Assembly (NCBI RefSeq): GCF_016862955.1
Contig: NZ_BONY01000044.1
Location: 20,399 to 84,398, forward strand
Direction: 5' to 3'
Origin: Rhizocola hellebori
Lineage (GTDB): Bacteria; Actinomycetota; Actinomycetes; Mycobacteriales; Micromonosporaceae
DNA length: 64,000 nt
Shown piece after piece: positions 43,438 to 51,509 of this stretch. Within the stretch, counting starts at the first letter, position 1. Every line of letters begins with the position of its first letter. Below the pieces are notes generated by a model, which was not told the origin of the DNA, did not search any database, and worked only from the letters and a program-made list of their open reading frames with translations. A program made the position numbers and the translations under genes.

Positions 43438-43906
43438 GGTGTGGCCGGTCCGGCGCGGTCAGGAAATGGTCGAGGCGCATGCGCATGGAGCGGTCCATGG
43501 TGAGGCCGGCTAGCTCGTCTCGCGGAACCCAGCGGACTTCGCGGGATTCGTCGCTGGGTGTGGGCTCGCCGGATAGCGGCTTGGCGATGAAGACGACCGA
43601 GAACTCTTGGCGCGCTTCGTCATTGCTTGTATAGAGGATGACGTGGCGGGGGTCGGTATAGATGCCGACAAGGCCGGTGACCTCGACTTGGACGCCGGTT
43701 TCCTCGGCGGTCTCACGGACGGCTGCGGCGGGGAGGGATTCCCCCAGGTCCATCGCGCCGCCGGGCAAGGCCCAGTTGTCGTTGTCCGAGCGGCGGATCA
43801 TGAGGACGTCGCCAGAGTCGTTGACTACCACCACGTTCGCTGAGGGGACGACGCTGTTAGCGCGGGGAGCGGCGGGATCGTCGAAGTAGTCGATGCGGCC
43901 TGGCAC
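43430..43906 (-). CDS. Nudix hydrolase (Pif-like, internal copy)
   Basis: 158 aa with a full Nudix box starting GGAMDLGESLPAAAVRETAEETG. It lies in an operon XRE/DUF5919 - Nudix - TM protein and is 144/158 identical to the copy just outside attL. pSAM2 Pif (a Nudix protein) inhibits redundant transfer to cells that already carry the element; the same role is likely here. Confidence 0.87.
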   Translation of the reverse strand: MPGRIDYFDDPAAPRANSVVPSANVVVVNDSGDVLMIRRSDNDNWALPGGAMDLGESLPAAAVRETAEETGVQVEVTGLVGIYTDPRHVILYTSNDEARQEFSVVFIAKPLSGEPTPSDESREVRWVPRDELAGLTMDRSMRMRLDHFLTAPDRPHLG

Positions 43907-43916
43907 AGCTGGTACC

Positions 43917-44651
43917 TCATTCCAATGGGCTGGCTTTGTCCCACACGCTGTCGAAACTCTCCAGATAGGAGGTCACCATATCGCCACCGGCGACCTTCCG
44001 AAGGTGGAGCACTGGGGCTTGAGCTGCGGGGAAGCCGTAGATGTGCGTGTTAATCATCAGTTGGTCGTCGGCGCGGTAGATCGAGTTGTACAAGATTGTG
44101 CGATGGGCTCGGAACTCGACGTTCTCGATGTTGCGCAGCGACCGGAGCAGCACGATGACGTTGCGAATGCGGGCGGCCATGTTGTCGCCGATTTCCTCGT
44201 CGGCACCACGTTGGGCGACCTCTTCGCTGTCCGGGTCGCCGAGCAAAATGCGCACCGTGGCACCGGCCATCGCCTTGCGGCGCAGTGTATTCACGACTCC
44301 GGCATCCTCGGCGAGGAACATTCCGCTGTAGACAAGGATGCCGATTTCCCGTTCTGCGCCTTCGAAGAAGTTGCGCCACATGTCAGAGGGAACGGTCCAG
44401 CGGTGCGGGTACACGCTGATGATTTCGCTCTCTGAGGCGTTGGCGATCTGGTGCGGGCTCAGCGCGTCTGGCCAGAGGAAGACCTCGTCGACGCCGAGGT
44501 ACGTCGCCACTTTGTAGCGGTGGCGGCGGTAGGGAGTACGGCCGGCGATCCAGCGTTCGACGCTCTTCGGGTCAACGCTGATTTCTGCTGCGAGCTGCTC
44601 AGGGGTGATGCCACGCTGCAGCAAAATGGACCGCAAGCGATCGTTACGCAT
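43917..44651 (-). CDS. XRE-family HTH regulator with DUF5919 domain, copy 2
   Basis: 244 aa from ATG 44651 (an upstream ATG at 44702 is possible). HTH: RNDRLRSILLQRGITPEQLAAEISVDPKSVERWIAGRTPYRRHR. DUF5919/PLD-like part: IGILVYSGMFLAEDAGVVNTL, VRILLGDPDSEEV, ILYNSIYRADDQLMINTHIYG. It is divergent from the Pra-like gene across 257 bp that hold two inverted-repeat systems. It probably sets the switch between maintenance and transfer together with the GntR protein. Confidence 0.83.
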   Translation of the reverse strand: MRNDRLRSILLQRGITPEQLAAEISVDPKSVERWIAGRTPYRRHRYKVATYLGVDEVFLWPDALSPHQIANASESEIISVYPHRWTVPSDMWRNFFEGAEREIGILVYSGMFLAEDAGVVNTLRRKAMAGATVRILLGDPDSEEVAQRGADEEIGDNMAARIRNVIVLLRSLRNIENVEFRAHRTILYNSIYRADDQLMINTHIYGFPAAQAPVLHLRKVAGGDMVTSYLESFDSVWDKASPLE

Positions 44652-44732
44652 CTTCCCCCCACGCCAGGACGTCCTGCCAAGTGACAACAATAAGCGAGAC
44701 ATCTCGATGAGGTCCAGCGACTAGGTGACCAC

Positions 44733-44795
44733 GTCCCGGCCTGCTGCCGCATCCTCAATACATCGACGCACTCAAGCGTCGTAACCAGCCGGGAC
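44733..44795. repeat. Nested inverted repeats in the XRE/Pra intergenic region
   Basis: Outer arms GTCCCGGC (44733-44740) and GCCGGGAC (44788-44795) enclose a small hairpin CGACGC-actcaa-GCGTCG (44764-44781). Potential regulator site or folded leader. Confidence 0.55.
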
Positions 44796-44853
44796 GAATG
44801 AGATGTAACGACAACCTTGACGGCCGAGCCGATCGTCAACGAAGCTGAATCTG

Positions 44854-44870
44854 AACATGTTGTACATGTT
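44854..44870. promoter_or_regulatory. Palindromic operator AACATGT-TGT-ACATGTT upstream of the Pra-like gene
   Basis: Perfect 7-bp arms around a 3-bp centre, 39 bp before the TTG start. The TGTACA core resembles sites of plasmid GntR/KorA-type repressors, so it is the best candidate site for the double-wHTH GntR protein. Inference. Confidence 0.6.
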
Positions 44871-44908
44871 TACATCTCGGATGTTCCACGAAGGAGAAAG
44901 GCAAGATC

Positions 44909-45331
44909 TTGGTTCCCAACTCGATCAAAATCCCAGTGGCGTTCGAGTATGTCTTCCCGCGCGGCGCGCTGTTCCTCAGCGTTGACAAGGTGATCGACTT
45001 CGCGAAGGGCCGTGATGGCGACAACCAGGCCCGTGACGAGAACGGTGTCCGGCTGTGGTCGGTCAAGGTCCTCGACCTCGACCCCGAGGCCGGAAAGTTC
45101 GGGCGCTCCACCGAATTGAAGGTGAAGATCGCCGCCAACGACGCGCCGCAACCGCCCGAGTCGGCAATGCCGGGCTATCCACCGGCGGTCGGGTTCACCG
45201 AGGTGACGGTGACTCCCTACAACGACAGCAACTCGTGCAAGGGCGACAAACAACCGCACAAATGCAGGGCACGGCTGGCCTGGTCGATCCGGGCTGGCGC
45301 GATGGTCACACCTGATCGCGTGACCGCCTAG
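44909..45331 (+). CDS. Pra-like activator of AICE replication, integration and excision
   Basis: 140 aa from TTG 44909 (AAAGG seven bases upstream). The order of conserved blocks - IPVAFEYVFPRGALFLSVDKV, GVRLWSVKVLDLDPEA, ELKVKIAANDAPQPPE, VTVTPYND, RARLAWSIRAGAM - matches the Pra family of pSAM2-type elements. Pra switches on rep, xis and int. It is the first gene of the rightward backbone cluster, behind a palindromic operator. Confidence 0.68.
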   Translation: MVPNSIKIPVAFEYVFPRGALFLSVDKVIDFAKGRDGDNQARDENGVRLWSVKVLDLDPEAGKFGRSTELKVKIAANDAPQPPESAMPGYPPAVGFTEVTVTPYNDSNSCKGDKQPHKCRARLAWSIRAGAMVTPDRVTA

Positions 45332-45427
45332 CAAGTTAACTCCACCCGTTGGGGCGGGCGTCATCCGCCAAGACACCGCCTGCCCCAACGGCTTCAACCC
45401 CATCCGCAGCATACAGAAGGGGCCGTC

Positions 45428-45760
45428 GTGCCTACGCTACATGACTCTGACCGATCCACCCCTGTTCGCCTTCGGGCCGAACACTTCACTGACCTCGACG
45501 TCTTCGACATCGCCTCGGCCGGCTCAGTCCTCGCCGCAGCGATCGCAGACATCGCCCACCACCAGATCAGCGAGCCTGGTTACTGGGACTGCTACGGCGA
45601 TCCCTCCGACGAACTGGCCCGCCTGCAAGACGCGCTCGACGGCATGCAGCAAGCCGTCCGCGACGCTCGCGCGCAGCTGTCTTCAGTTGAGCGACGCGCA
45701 CGCCGCAGGGCCAAGCGTGGCGGTGGTCGCAAGCGTTCTAGCTCAGGTGGCACCCGATGA
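45428..45760 (+). CDS. Hypothetical AICE protein (110 aa)
   Basis: GTG 45428 follows AAGGGG. An acidic N-terminal half (EHFTDLDVFDIASAGSVLAAAI) ends in a long helix and a very basic tail (VERRARRRAKRGGGRKRSS), typical of small accessory proteins before tra. It overlaps the next gene by 4 bp. Confidence 0.6.
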   Translation: MPTLHDSDRSTPVRLRAEHFTDLDVFDIASAGSVLAAAIADIAHHQISEPGYWDCYGDPSDELARLQDALDGMQQAVRDARAQLSSVERRARRRAKRGGGRKRSSSGGTR

Positions 45761-46116
45761 GCGCCCGCAAGAACACCGTCAGGGCCGACCTGACGCCAAG
45801 CCGCAGACGTTCCGTGGAAAACAAGGCGTTCGCTGGATTCGCTCGGCGGGTGATACGGGCATTCTCGCGGCGCGTGGCGACGGGTGACGTCGAAGCATTG
45901 ACCGACCTACTGAAGTTCGCCGCCGACCTCGACGACGCGATACAGGACGCCGTCGTAGGCCTGCGCGAGCACGGCTACTCATGGTCGGAGATCGCGCAAC
46001 GAGCGGGCATCCGCAAGCAGACCGCCTGTGAGCGTTGGGGCTCAAAGCGCAAACCTGCGGTGACATACTCGGTCAACGTTTCGGCGCACAGCGAAATGTC
46101 GGGCGGTGAATTCTGA
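45757..46116 (+). CDS. Small HTH protein (119 aa)
   Basis: ATGA-coupled to the gene before it. The C-terminal half has a sigma-like HTH (AVVGLREHGYSWSEIAQRAG ... IRKQTACERWG). Such proteins precede the FtsK gene in many AICEs; a role in regulation or in DNA binding at the transfer site is possible. Confidence 0.65.
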   Translation: MSARKNTVRADLTPSRRRSVENKAFAGFARRVIRAFSRRVATGDVEALTDLLKFAADLDDAIQDAVVGLREHGYSWSEIAQRAGIRKQTACERWGSKRKPAVTYSVNVSAHSEMSGGEF

Positions 46117-47558
46117 TGTTGCATCAGGTTCGCGGTGAGAAGTATGCAGACCCTGAACTGTTCACCACACGGCTCGTCCTGCGGCCGAAGATCCGAATCG
46201 CTTGGGGCGTCTACTATCCCTTCCTCGCAATCAGCGGCCTGTTCAAGCTGGCGTGGCGAATCGTCTTCTACGGCCTTTACCGCTTCGGCTATGTCGGCAT
46301 CCCCGTGTTGTTCCTCGTGAAACTCTTTGCCGACCACGGCTGGCGTATCGGCGTCGCCACTATCGTTCTGGTAGCGCTGCTGCTCGTGGCGTGCTGGTGG
46401 CGATGGCCCAATGCGTTCCGGCGATTCATTGGCTGGTTCTACCTGGCACAGTGGCGGCGCTGGTGGGTCTACTACCGCCATTGGCATCCCACCTGCGCCA
46501 GCCTCAAATTGGCCCTGACGTTCGGCGGAGACAAGTACTTCCCCACGATCGCAAAGGTTCGTCGCGACGCCTTCGGGGATCTCGTCACCGTGCGAATGGT
46601 CAATGGGCAGCTTCCGGAAGACTGGTCGGCCAAGGCGGTCAACCTCGCACAGACCTTCAACGCTGTCTCATGCCAGGTCCAGACGGCGCGGCACAACCGC
46701 ATCGTGTTGCATTTCCGATCACGCGAACCTCTAACGGAAACTGTTGCGCCGTTTGCGATTCCGGCGGTATCAGATGTTGAGGCGCTTCCTGTGGCTGTCA
46801 GAGCGGACGGTCAGAAGGCAGTAATCTCGCTGCTGACGCATGTGCTCATCGCGGGCGCGTCAGGTGCGGGCAAAGGCTCGGTGCTGTGGGCAATCGTGTC
46901 CGCGATGGCGGCCGGAATCCGTGACGGCCTGGTGAAGGTCTACGCCTTCGACCCGAAGGGCGGCATGGAACTGGACGCGGGGCGCGATCTGTTTCACCGC
47001 TTCTGCTTCGGCACCCCGGAGGAGATGGCCAACGCGCTAGAAGAACTTGTCAAGGAGATGAAGCAGCGTCAGGCCAGTCATCGCGGACATGGCCGTGTCC
47101 ATGAGGCGAGCCTGGTTGAGCCGACCATTGTCGTCCTCATCGACGAGTTCGGGGCGCTGACGTCATACGTCACAGACAAGAAGCTCAAGGAGCGCATCAA
47201 TTCCGCGATGTCATTGATCCTGTCTCAAGGCCGAGCGATCGGCGTGCACGTGGTTGCGGCACTTCAGGACCCGCGCAAGGAGATCCTGCCCTTCCGCAAC
47301 CTGTTCAGCACCCGGATCGCGCTTCGACTTGTGGAGAAGACCGAAGTCGCGCTGATCCTGGACGACGACGCACTTGACCGAGGGGCAGCCTGCCACCTCA
47401 TCGCCAGATCGCTGCCGGGCAAGGGATACATGGTCCTAGACCGCGACCCGACGCTTGTGGAGGTCCGCTTTCCGTTTCACACCGACTCCGACATTGCCGC
47501 GCTGGCCTCGGCTTACGCCCCGGAGAGGCCAGCAACCGCATTCGTGGTGAACCGATGA
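46116..47558 (+). CDS. FtsK/SpoIIIE-type conjugal DNA translocase (TraSA/TraB-like)
   Basis: 480 aa. Two to three TM helices at residues 30-100, then an ATPase core with Walker A HVLIAGASGAGKGS (about 240-253) and Walker B VVLIDEFGAL (about 340-349). The size and the single core domain fit pSAM2 TraSA, a hexameric pump that moves double-stranded DNA between mycelial cells. Start overlaps the previous stop (TGATG); the next gene overlaps by ATGA. Confidence 0.92.
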   Translation: MLHQVRGEKYADPELFTTRLVLRPKIRIAWGVYYPFLAISGLFKLAWRIVFYGLYRFGYVGIPVLFLVKLFADHGWRIGVATIVLVALLLVACWWRWPNAFRRFIGWFYLAQWRRWWVYYRHWHPTCASLKLALTFGGDKYFPTIAKVRRDAFGDLVTVRMVNGQLPEDWSAKAVNLAQTFNAVSCQVQTARHNRIVLHFRSREPLTETVAPFAIPAVSDVEALPVAVRADGQKAVISLLTHVLIAGASGAGKGSVLWAIVSAMAAGIRDGLVKVYAFDPKGGMELDAGRDLFHRFCFGTPEEMANALEELVKEMKQRQASHRGHGRVHEASLVEPTIVVLIDEFGALTSYVTDKKLKERINSAMSLILSQGRAIGVHVVAALQDPRKEILPFRNLFSTRIALRLVEKTEVALILDDDALDRGAACHLIARSLPGKGYMVLDRDPTLVEVRFPFHTDSDIAALASAYAPERPATAFVVNR

Positions 47559-48055
47559 AGCGGACCTTGGCCGAGAGGTCCGAAGACATGGCCCTGGTGC
47601 TAATCCTGCTGGTAGTCGGGTTGTTCTCGGGTGCGGCCTCGTTCACACACGTGCATGACTGGACCATGGCCCACACTCCGCCTGGGCGGGGTGAGTGGTT
47701 CGGGTGGGCGAATGCCGTCATCTCCGAACTGGTGCCGATTGCCGCACTTCTGGTTATGCGGCGGCGTCGCCGTGCTGGGCAAAGCATCGTCTACCCGGCT
47801 GTGCTGCTGGTCGCAGGGCTCGCTCTGTCCATCACTGCCCAGCTCGCGGTGGCCAAACCGGGTCTGTCTGGGTGGGTCGTCTCGGTAGTGCCAGCCTTGG
47901 CGTTCGCGGCGCTGGCGAAGCTCGTGCTCGGCAAGGCCTCTGCGCTACGGGAGCCTGTCGCGCCGCCGGTCTACCACCGGGAGCCGACCAACAAACCGAC
48001 GACGGTAGGCGTGGCTTCTGCGAGCAACGGCCCGATCGGGCGGTTAAGCCGATGA
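47555..48055 (+). CDS. DUF2637 membrane protein (spread/Spd-like)
   Basis: 166 aa with four hydrophobic segments (MALVLILLVVGLFSGAASF; GWANAVISELVPIAALLVM; VYPAVLLVAGLALSITAQLAV; WVVSVVPALAFAALAKLVL) and a short polar tail. DUF2637 proteins lie between tra and rep in AICEs and are linked to intramycelial spread. Coupled on both sides (ATGA). Confidence 0.8.
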   Translation: MKRTLAERSEDMALVLILLVVGLFSGAASFTHVHDWTMAHTPPGRGEWFGWANAVISELVPIAALLVMRRRRRAGQSIVYPAVLLVAGLALSITAQLAVAKPGLSGWVVSVVPALAFAALAKLVLGKASALREPVAPPVYHREPTNKPTTVGVASASNGPIGRLSR

Positions 48056-49830
48056 GCCAGCTACTGCTGATCCCAGACGCCAAACCGGCCGAGGAGCCCA
48101 AGCCTCGGCCGGGCTCACGAGCAGACCGGATGCTCATGCCGGTGGCCAAGGATGCGCTGCGCAAGATGGCCGAGGAGGTCGGCGTATGCGTTCGTCCACT
48201 GGCGATGCGCCGCACCGATACCCACACAGGAGTGACCGAAGTCCTCGACATCCCTTGTGGGGCAAGGCTCGCTTCGAAGTGCAAGCCGTGTGCGGAACGC
48301 AACCGGCGTGCCCGTATCGAGCAGATCCGGGAAGGGTGGCACCTGGCCGACGAACCGATGCCGCCTGCGGAGCCGCCGTCGGATGACGTCCGGGCGCTGT
48401 TGTCCACGCGGGCACACCTGGAGTTTGACCGGCATGAGGCAATGACCTCGCCCATGCCGACGGTGAAGCGGGCGGCCGAAGTGGAGGCGATAGACGAAGC
48501 GATTACCGAGATAGACGATGAGCTGTCCAAGTGCCGGCTACGCGGCAAGGTCGTGGCTTGCCGTGACGGTAAGAAGCCAATAGCCCGGTCCACGAAGCGT
48601 CGCAACGACGCGGCACCGTTGCCACGGCTGCCGATTGCCAACAGGACCGTTGGCCGGGTATACGAGGCAAAGAACGGACGGCAGTACCGGCCGTCGACCC
48701 TGCTCACGATCACGCTGAGCGGCTACGGTGCTGTGCACACCGGCTCCCGCTACAGGCGTGGTGGGCTCAAGCCATGTGACTGCGGGGCGCTACATGGGCA
48801 GCGTGATCCGCTGCTGGGTACGCCGATCAACCCGGACGAATACGACTATCGAAGCGCTGCCTTGGATGCCATCCACCTCCCCAAGGTGCTCGACCGGTTC
48901 TGGCAGAACCTACGGCGTGCGGTCGGGTGGAAGGTCCAGTATGCAGGAGCGATCGAGCTACAGAAGCGGCTCGCGCCTCACGCTCACTTCGCGATCCGCG
49001 GGACCATGCCTGCTCGGATCATCAAGCAGGTGGCGGCGGCGACCTATCACCAGGTGTGGTGGCCGCCCTTCGACACGATGACTTACTCGGTCGACAGGCC
49101 GCCGGTATGGGATCCGGGAAGCAAGGCCTACCTAGACCCGAAGACGAAGCAGCCGCTGCAGACCTGGAAACAAGCGATCCTGGCGACGGCCGAGGACGAC
49201 GTTAAACCGGCATGCGTGGTGCGCCTGGGCCGGGTCGACGCGAGAGGAATCAACCCTGGCACGAAGGACGCCGAACGATCCATCCGGTACGTCACCAAGT
49301 ACCTGACAAAGGATCTGGCCGAACAAGCTCCGGCCGGAAGCGATGCACAGAAGGCACACGCAGAGCGGTTGCATGCGGAGCTGGCGGTCTTGCCCTGCTC
49401 GCCTTCCTGCGCCAACTGGCTGCTCTACGGCGTGCAGCCGGATAAAGCCAAGGCGGGCCTGGTGCCTGGACGGTGCACGGGCAAGGTCCACCAGCGGCAC
49501 ACGCTGGGTTTCACCGGGCGACGGGTGCTCATATCCCGCCAGTGGTCGGGCAAGACGCTCACCGACCATCGCGCGGACAGGCGGACTTGGGTCAAGACGG
49601 TCCTGGGCGGAGCCCTGGCCGATGACGAACAACCCGGTGACGCGATGCCGTCGCGCTACACCTTCGAGCTTGCTCGGCCCGATGACCCAGACATCCCAGC
49701 CGCAAGCGTGCGTCTGCTACGGAGCATCGGGCATCGACAGCGCTGGAAAGCCCAGCTTCGACAGCTCAGACAGGAGCGAGCTAATTCGGCAAACGAGATC
49801 AACGACGGGGAGATGAAATGCACAAGCTGA
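48052..49830 (+). CDS. RepSA-type replication initiator
   Basis: 592 aa; ATG 48052 overlaps the DUF2637 stop. It carries an N-terminal Cys-rich patch (CGARLASKCKPCAERNR), the long central HUH-like region with HAHFAIRGTMPA (metal-binding His) and VKYLTKDL-type IRYVTKYLTKDLAEQA with tyrosines, and Cys motifs near the end (LPCSPSCANWL). The length and blocks fit RepSA of pSAM2, a rolling-circle initiator. It overlaps xis by 13 bp. Confidence 0.88.
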   Translation: MSQLLLIPDAKPAEEPKPRPGSRADRMLMPVAKDALRKMAEEVGVCVRPLAMRRTDTHTGVTEVLDIPCGARLASKCKPCAERNRRARIEQIREGWHLADEPMPPAEPPSDDVRALLSTRAHLEFDRHEAMTSPMPTVKRAAEVEAIDEAITEIDDELSKCRLRGKVVACRDGKKPIARSTKRRNDAAPLPRLPIANRTVGRVYEAKNGRQYRPSTLLTITLSGYGAVHTGSRYRRGGLKPCDCGALHGQRDPLLGTPINPDEYDYRSAALDAIHLPKVLDRFWQNLRRAVGWKVQYAGAIELQKRLAPHAHFAIRGTMPARIIKQVAAATYHQVWWPPFDTMTYSVDRPPVWDPGSKAYLDPKTKQPLQTWKQAILATAEDDVKPACVVRLGRVDARGINPGTKDAERSIRYVTKYLTKDLAEQAPAGSDAQKAHAERLHAELAVLPCSPSCANWLLYGVQPDKAKAGLVPGRCTGKVHQRHTLGFTGRRVLISRQWSGKTLTDHRADRRTWVKTVLGGALADDEQPGDAMPSRYTFELARPDDPDIPAASVRLLRSIGHRQRWKAQLRQLRQERANSANEINDGEMKCTS

Positions 49831-50003
49831 ATTTCGACGAGATGCCCCTACTACTGGAAGTGCCCAAAGCAGCCAAGCTGCTTGGGATCTCACGTTCGGC
49901 TGCGTATCGGCTGGCCTCCTCGGGAGACATTCCTTCCAAAAGGCTTGGTGGGCGCATCTACGTGATTACCGCTCGCCTGGCCGAGCTGGTGGAGTCGCCA
50001 TGA
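49818..50003 (+). CDS. xis: Excisionase (Xis), MerR-like HTH
   Basis: 61 aa; PLLLEVPKAAKLLGISRSAAYRLASSGDIPSKRLGGRIYVITARLAELV is the classic winged HTH of AICE excisionases. It directs the integrase to excise the element. Overlaps rep and, by ATGA, int. Confidence 0.92.
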   Translation: MHKLNFDEMPLLLEVPKAAKLLGISRSAAYRLASSGDIPSKRLGGRIYVITARLAELVESP

Positions 50004-51367
50004 AAGGACACGTCTACAAGAGAGGTAAGACCTTCACCTACCAGTTCACTGGTCCTTCGGACCCGTTGACAGGTAAACGGAATCAGATATCCAAGGGCGG
50101 CTGGAAGACCGAGAAGGAGGCGTGGACCGAATGCCGCAAGGCAATGGAGCTGGCCGAAACGGGTCGGCATGTCCAGCCATCGCGGCGGACGGTGGGCGCC
50201 TACCTCCTTGATGATTGGCTACCAGCTATTCGCTCATCGACGGCGTCGAGCACCTGGGGCAACTGGAAGGTGCTCGCGCAGAGCTACGCGGTCCCGTACC
50301 TGGGAAAGATTGGTCTTCAGTCATTAACCGCACCACAGCTTCAGACTTTCTACGATCGGCTTCTCACGTCAGGCCGCATTAAGAAAGACACTGCGATGGT
50401 GGTGTATATGCTGTGGCACAAGGGAATCGAGGAAGGCAGCGAGCCCTCAGCGAGGGAGCTGGCGAAGGCCGCAGAAGTGAGGGTGCCGACAGTTCACGCG
50501 CACCTTCGCCGGTTTCGGGCCGGGCATGTGCCGGAAGGAAAGTCACCTGGCCTGGAGCCGAAGACAGTTCGCAATGTGCACACCATGATTCACGCGGCAC
50601 TGGCCAACGCTGTTGGCTGGCGGTATGTCGTGGAGAACGTCGCCGAACACGTCAATCCGCCACGGGTTCGGCGGCGCAAGGCGACCGTGTGGACAGCAGC
50701 CCAGATGCGCACGTTCCTCGAATTCGTTCGAGGAGACCGCTTCTACGCCCTGTTCCTCCTCGGCGCTACTACCGGATTCCGGCGTGGCGAGCTTTGTGGG
50801 GCACGGTGGCCGGCCATCGACCTGGAGGCGGGCACGATGGCGGTTGAGCCTGACTCGCTCGTGGTCGTCAACGGCAAGGCCATGTCCAGCGACGGGAAGA
50901 GCGACAACGCGCCACGACTGCTGTCTTTGGACAGAGCCACAGTCGCGGCTCTGCGCGAATGGAAGGAGGTTCAGAATTCCGAGCGAGCATTCTTCGATAC
51001 CGATTATGAAGGCACTGATCGCGTCTTCACGTGGGAGAACGGCCGGGACGTGCACCCTGACGTCATTCGGCAACGCTTCAACCGGCTCAGCGAACGGGCC
51101 GGTCTCCCCCACATCCGTCTCTATGACATACGCCACACCTACGCCACGACGGCCCTGAAGTCCGGTGTGCACCCGAAAATTGTCAGCTCGCGCCTGGGCC
51201 ACGCCTCTGTCGGATTCACCATGACGGTCTACTCGCACGCGCTGCCCGGCATGGATCGCGAAGCGGCGGATGCGATCGCTTCGCTGTTCGTGGACGCTCC
51301 GGTGGAGCAGTTGGTTAGCAAATCGGTTAGCAAAGACGCGAAAACGCCCGACCAGAAAGATCTCTGA
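50000..51367 (+). CDS. int: Site-specific tyrosine integrase with HTH-like insertion
   Basis: 455 aa. Residues 1-60 form an arm-binding domain (KGHVYKRGKTFTYQFTG). The core-binding domain (about 65-215) is interrupted at about 127-186 by an extra segment with SARELAKAAEVRVPTVHAHLRRFR, which looks like a helix-turn-helix. The catalytic domain keeps R261 (TTGFRRGEL), YDIR-H (375-379, Tyr instead of the usual His in HxxR, as in many actinobacterial integrases), H401 (RLGHAS) and nucleophile Y411. It recombines the 45-bp site in tRNA-fMet. The stop lies inside a hairpin 18 bp from the tRNA. Confidence 0.94.
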   Translation: MKGHVYKRGKTFTYQFTGPSDPLTGKRNQISKGGWKTEKEAWTECRKAMELAETGRHVQPSRRTVGAYLLDDWLPAIRSSTASSTWGNWKVLAQSYAVPYLGKIGLQSLTAPQLQTFYDRLLTSGRIKKDTAMVVYMLWHKGIEEGSEPSARELAKAAEVRVPTVHAHLRRFRAGHVPEGKSPGLEPKTVRNVHTMIHAALANAVGWRYVVENVAEHVNPPRVRRRKATVWTAAQMRTFLEFVRGDRFYALFLLGATTGFRRGELCGARWPAIDLEAGTMAVEPDSLVVVNGKAMSSDGKSDNAPRLLSLDRATVAALREWKEVQNSERAFFDTDYEGTDRVFTWENGRDVHPDVIRQRFNRLSERAGLPHIRLYDIRHTYATTALKSGVHPKIVSSRLGHASVGFTMTVYSHALPGMDREAADAIASLFVDAPVEQLVSKSVSKDAKTPDQKDL

Positions 51368-51378
51368 TCGGGCGTTTT
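51341..51378 (+). terminator. Hairpin terminator over the integrase stop codon
   Basis: AAAACGCCCGACCAGA pairs with TCTCTGATCGGGCGTTTT; the int TGA (51365-51367) is in the right arm and TTTT follows. It would also end a convergent tRNA transcript. Confidence 0.8.
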
Positions 51379-51381
51379 CCC

Positions 51382-51426
51382 TTGTAGCGGGGACAGGATT
51401 TGAACCTGCGACCTCTGGGTTATGAG
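51382..51426. repeat. attR: 45-bp direct repeat completing the tRNA gene
   Basis: Identical to 32459-32503. It replaces the 3' half of the tRNA after integration, so tRNA function is kept. Confidence 0.95.
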
Positions 51427-51458
51427 CCCAGCGAGCTACCGAGCTGCTCCACCCCGCG
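51385..51458 (-). tRNA. Initiator tRNA-fMet (CAT)
   Basis: 74 nt without encoded CCA. Minus-strand 5' end CGCGGGGTGGAGCAGCTCGG. Anticodon loop CTCATAA with three G:C pairs in the anticodon stem (GGG/CCC) and an unpaired C1-U72 at the acceptor end are both hallmarks of an initiator. T-arm GGTTCAAATCC. The 3' half is supplied by the integrated element. Confidence 0.95.
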
Positions 51459-51509
51459 TCGGCTTGTAAACCGTAACTCGCCGCGGGTGGAACTGCAAAT
51501 CGAATCGCC

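Larger units (their letters stand above)
32459..51426. mobile_element. Actinomycete integrative and conjugative element (AICE) in the tRNA-fMet gene, about 19 kb
   Basis: Bounded by an identical 45-bp direct repeat (32459-32503 and 51382-51426) that equals the 3' half of an initiator tRNA. The right copy completes the tRNA gene. The integrase lies directly inside the right end. Backbone order from 41 kb rightward: GntR repressor, HD protein, Nudix/XRE, Pra-like, two small proteins, FtsK-type transfer ATPase, DUF2637, RepSA-type initiator, Xis, Int, as in pSAM2-like elements (single-protein dsDNA transfer, rolling-circle replication after excision). The left 9 kb is cargo with TIR, NB-ARC/TPR and AlbA_2 genes, lower GC in the TIR region. 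Confidence 0.93.
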
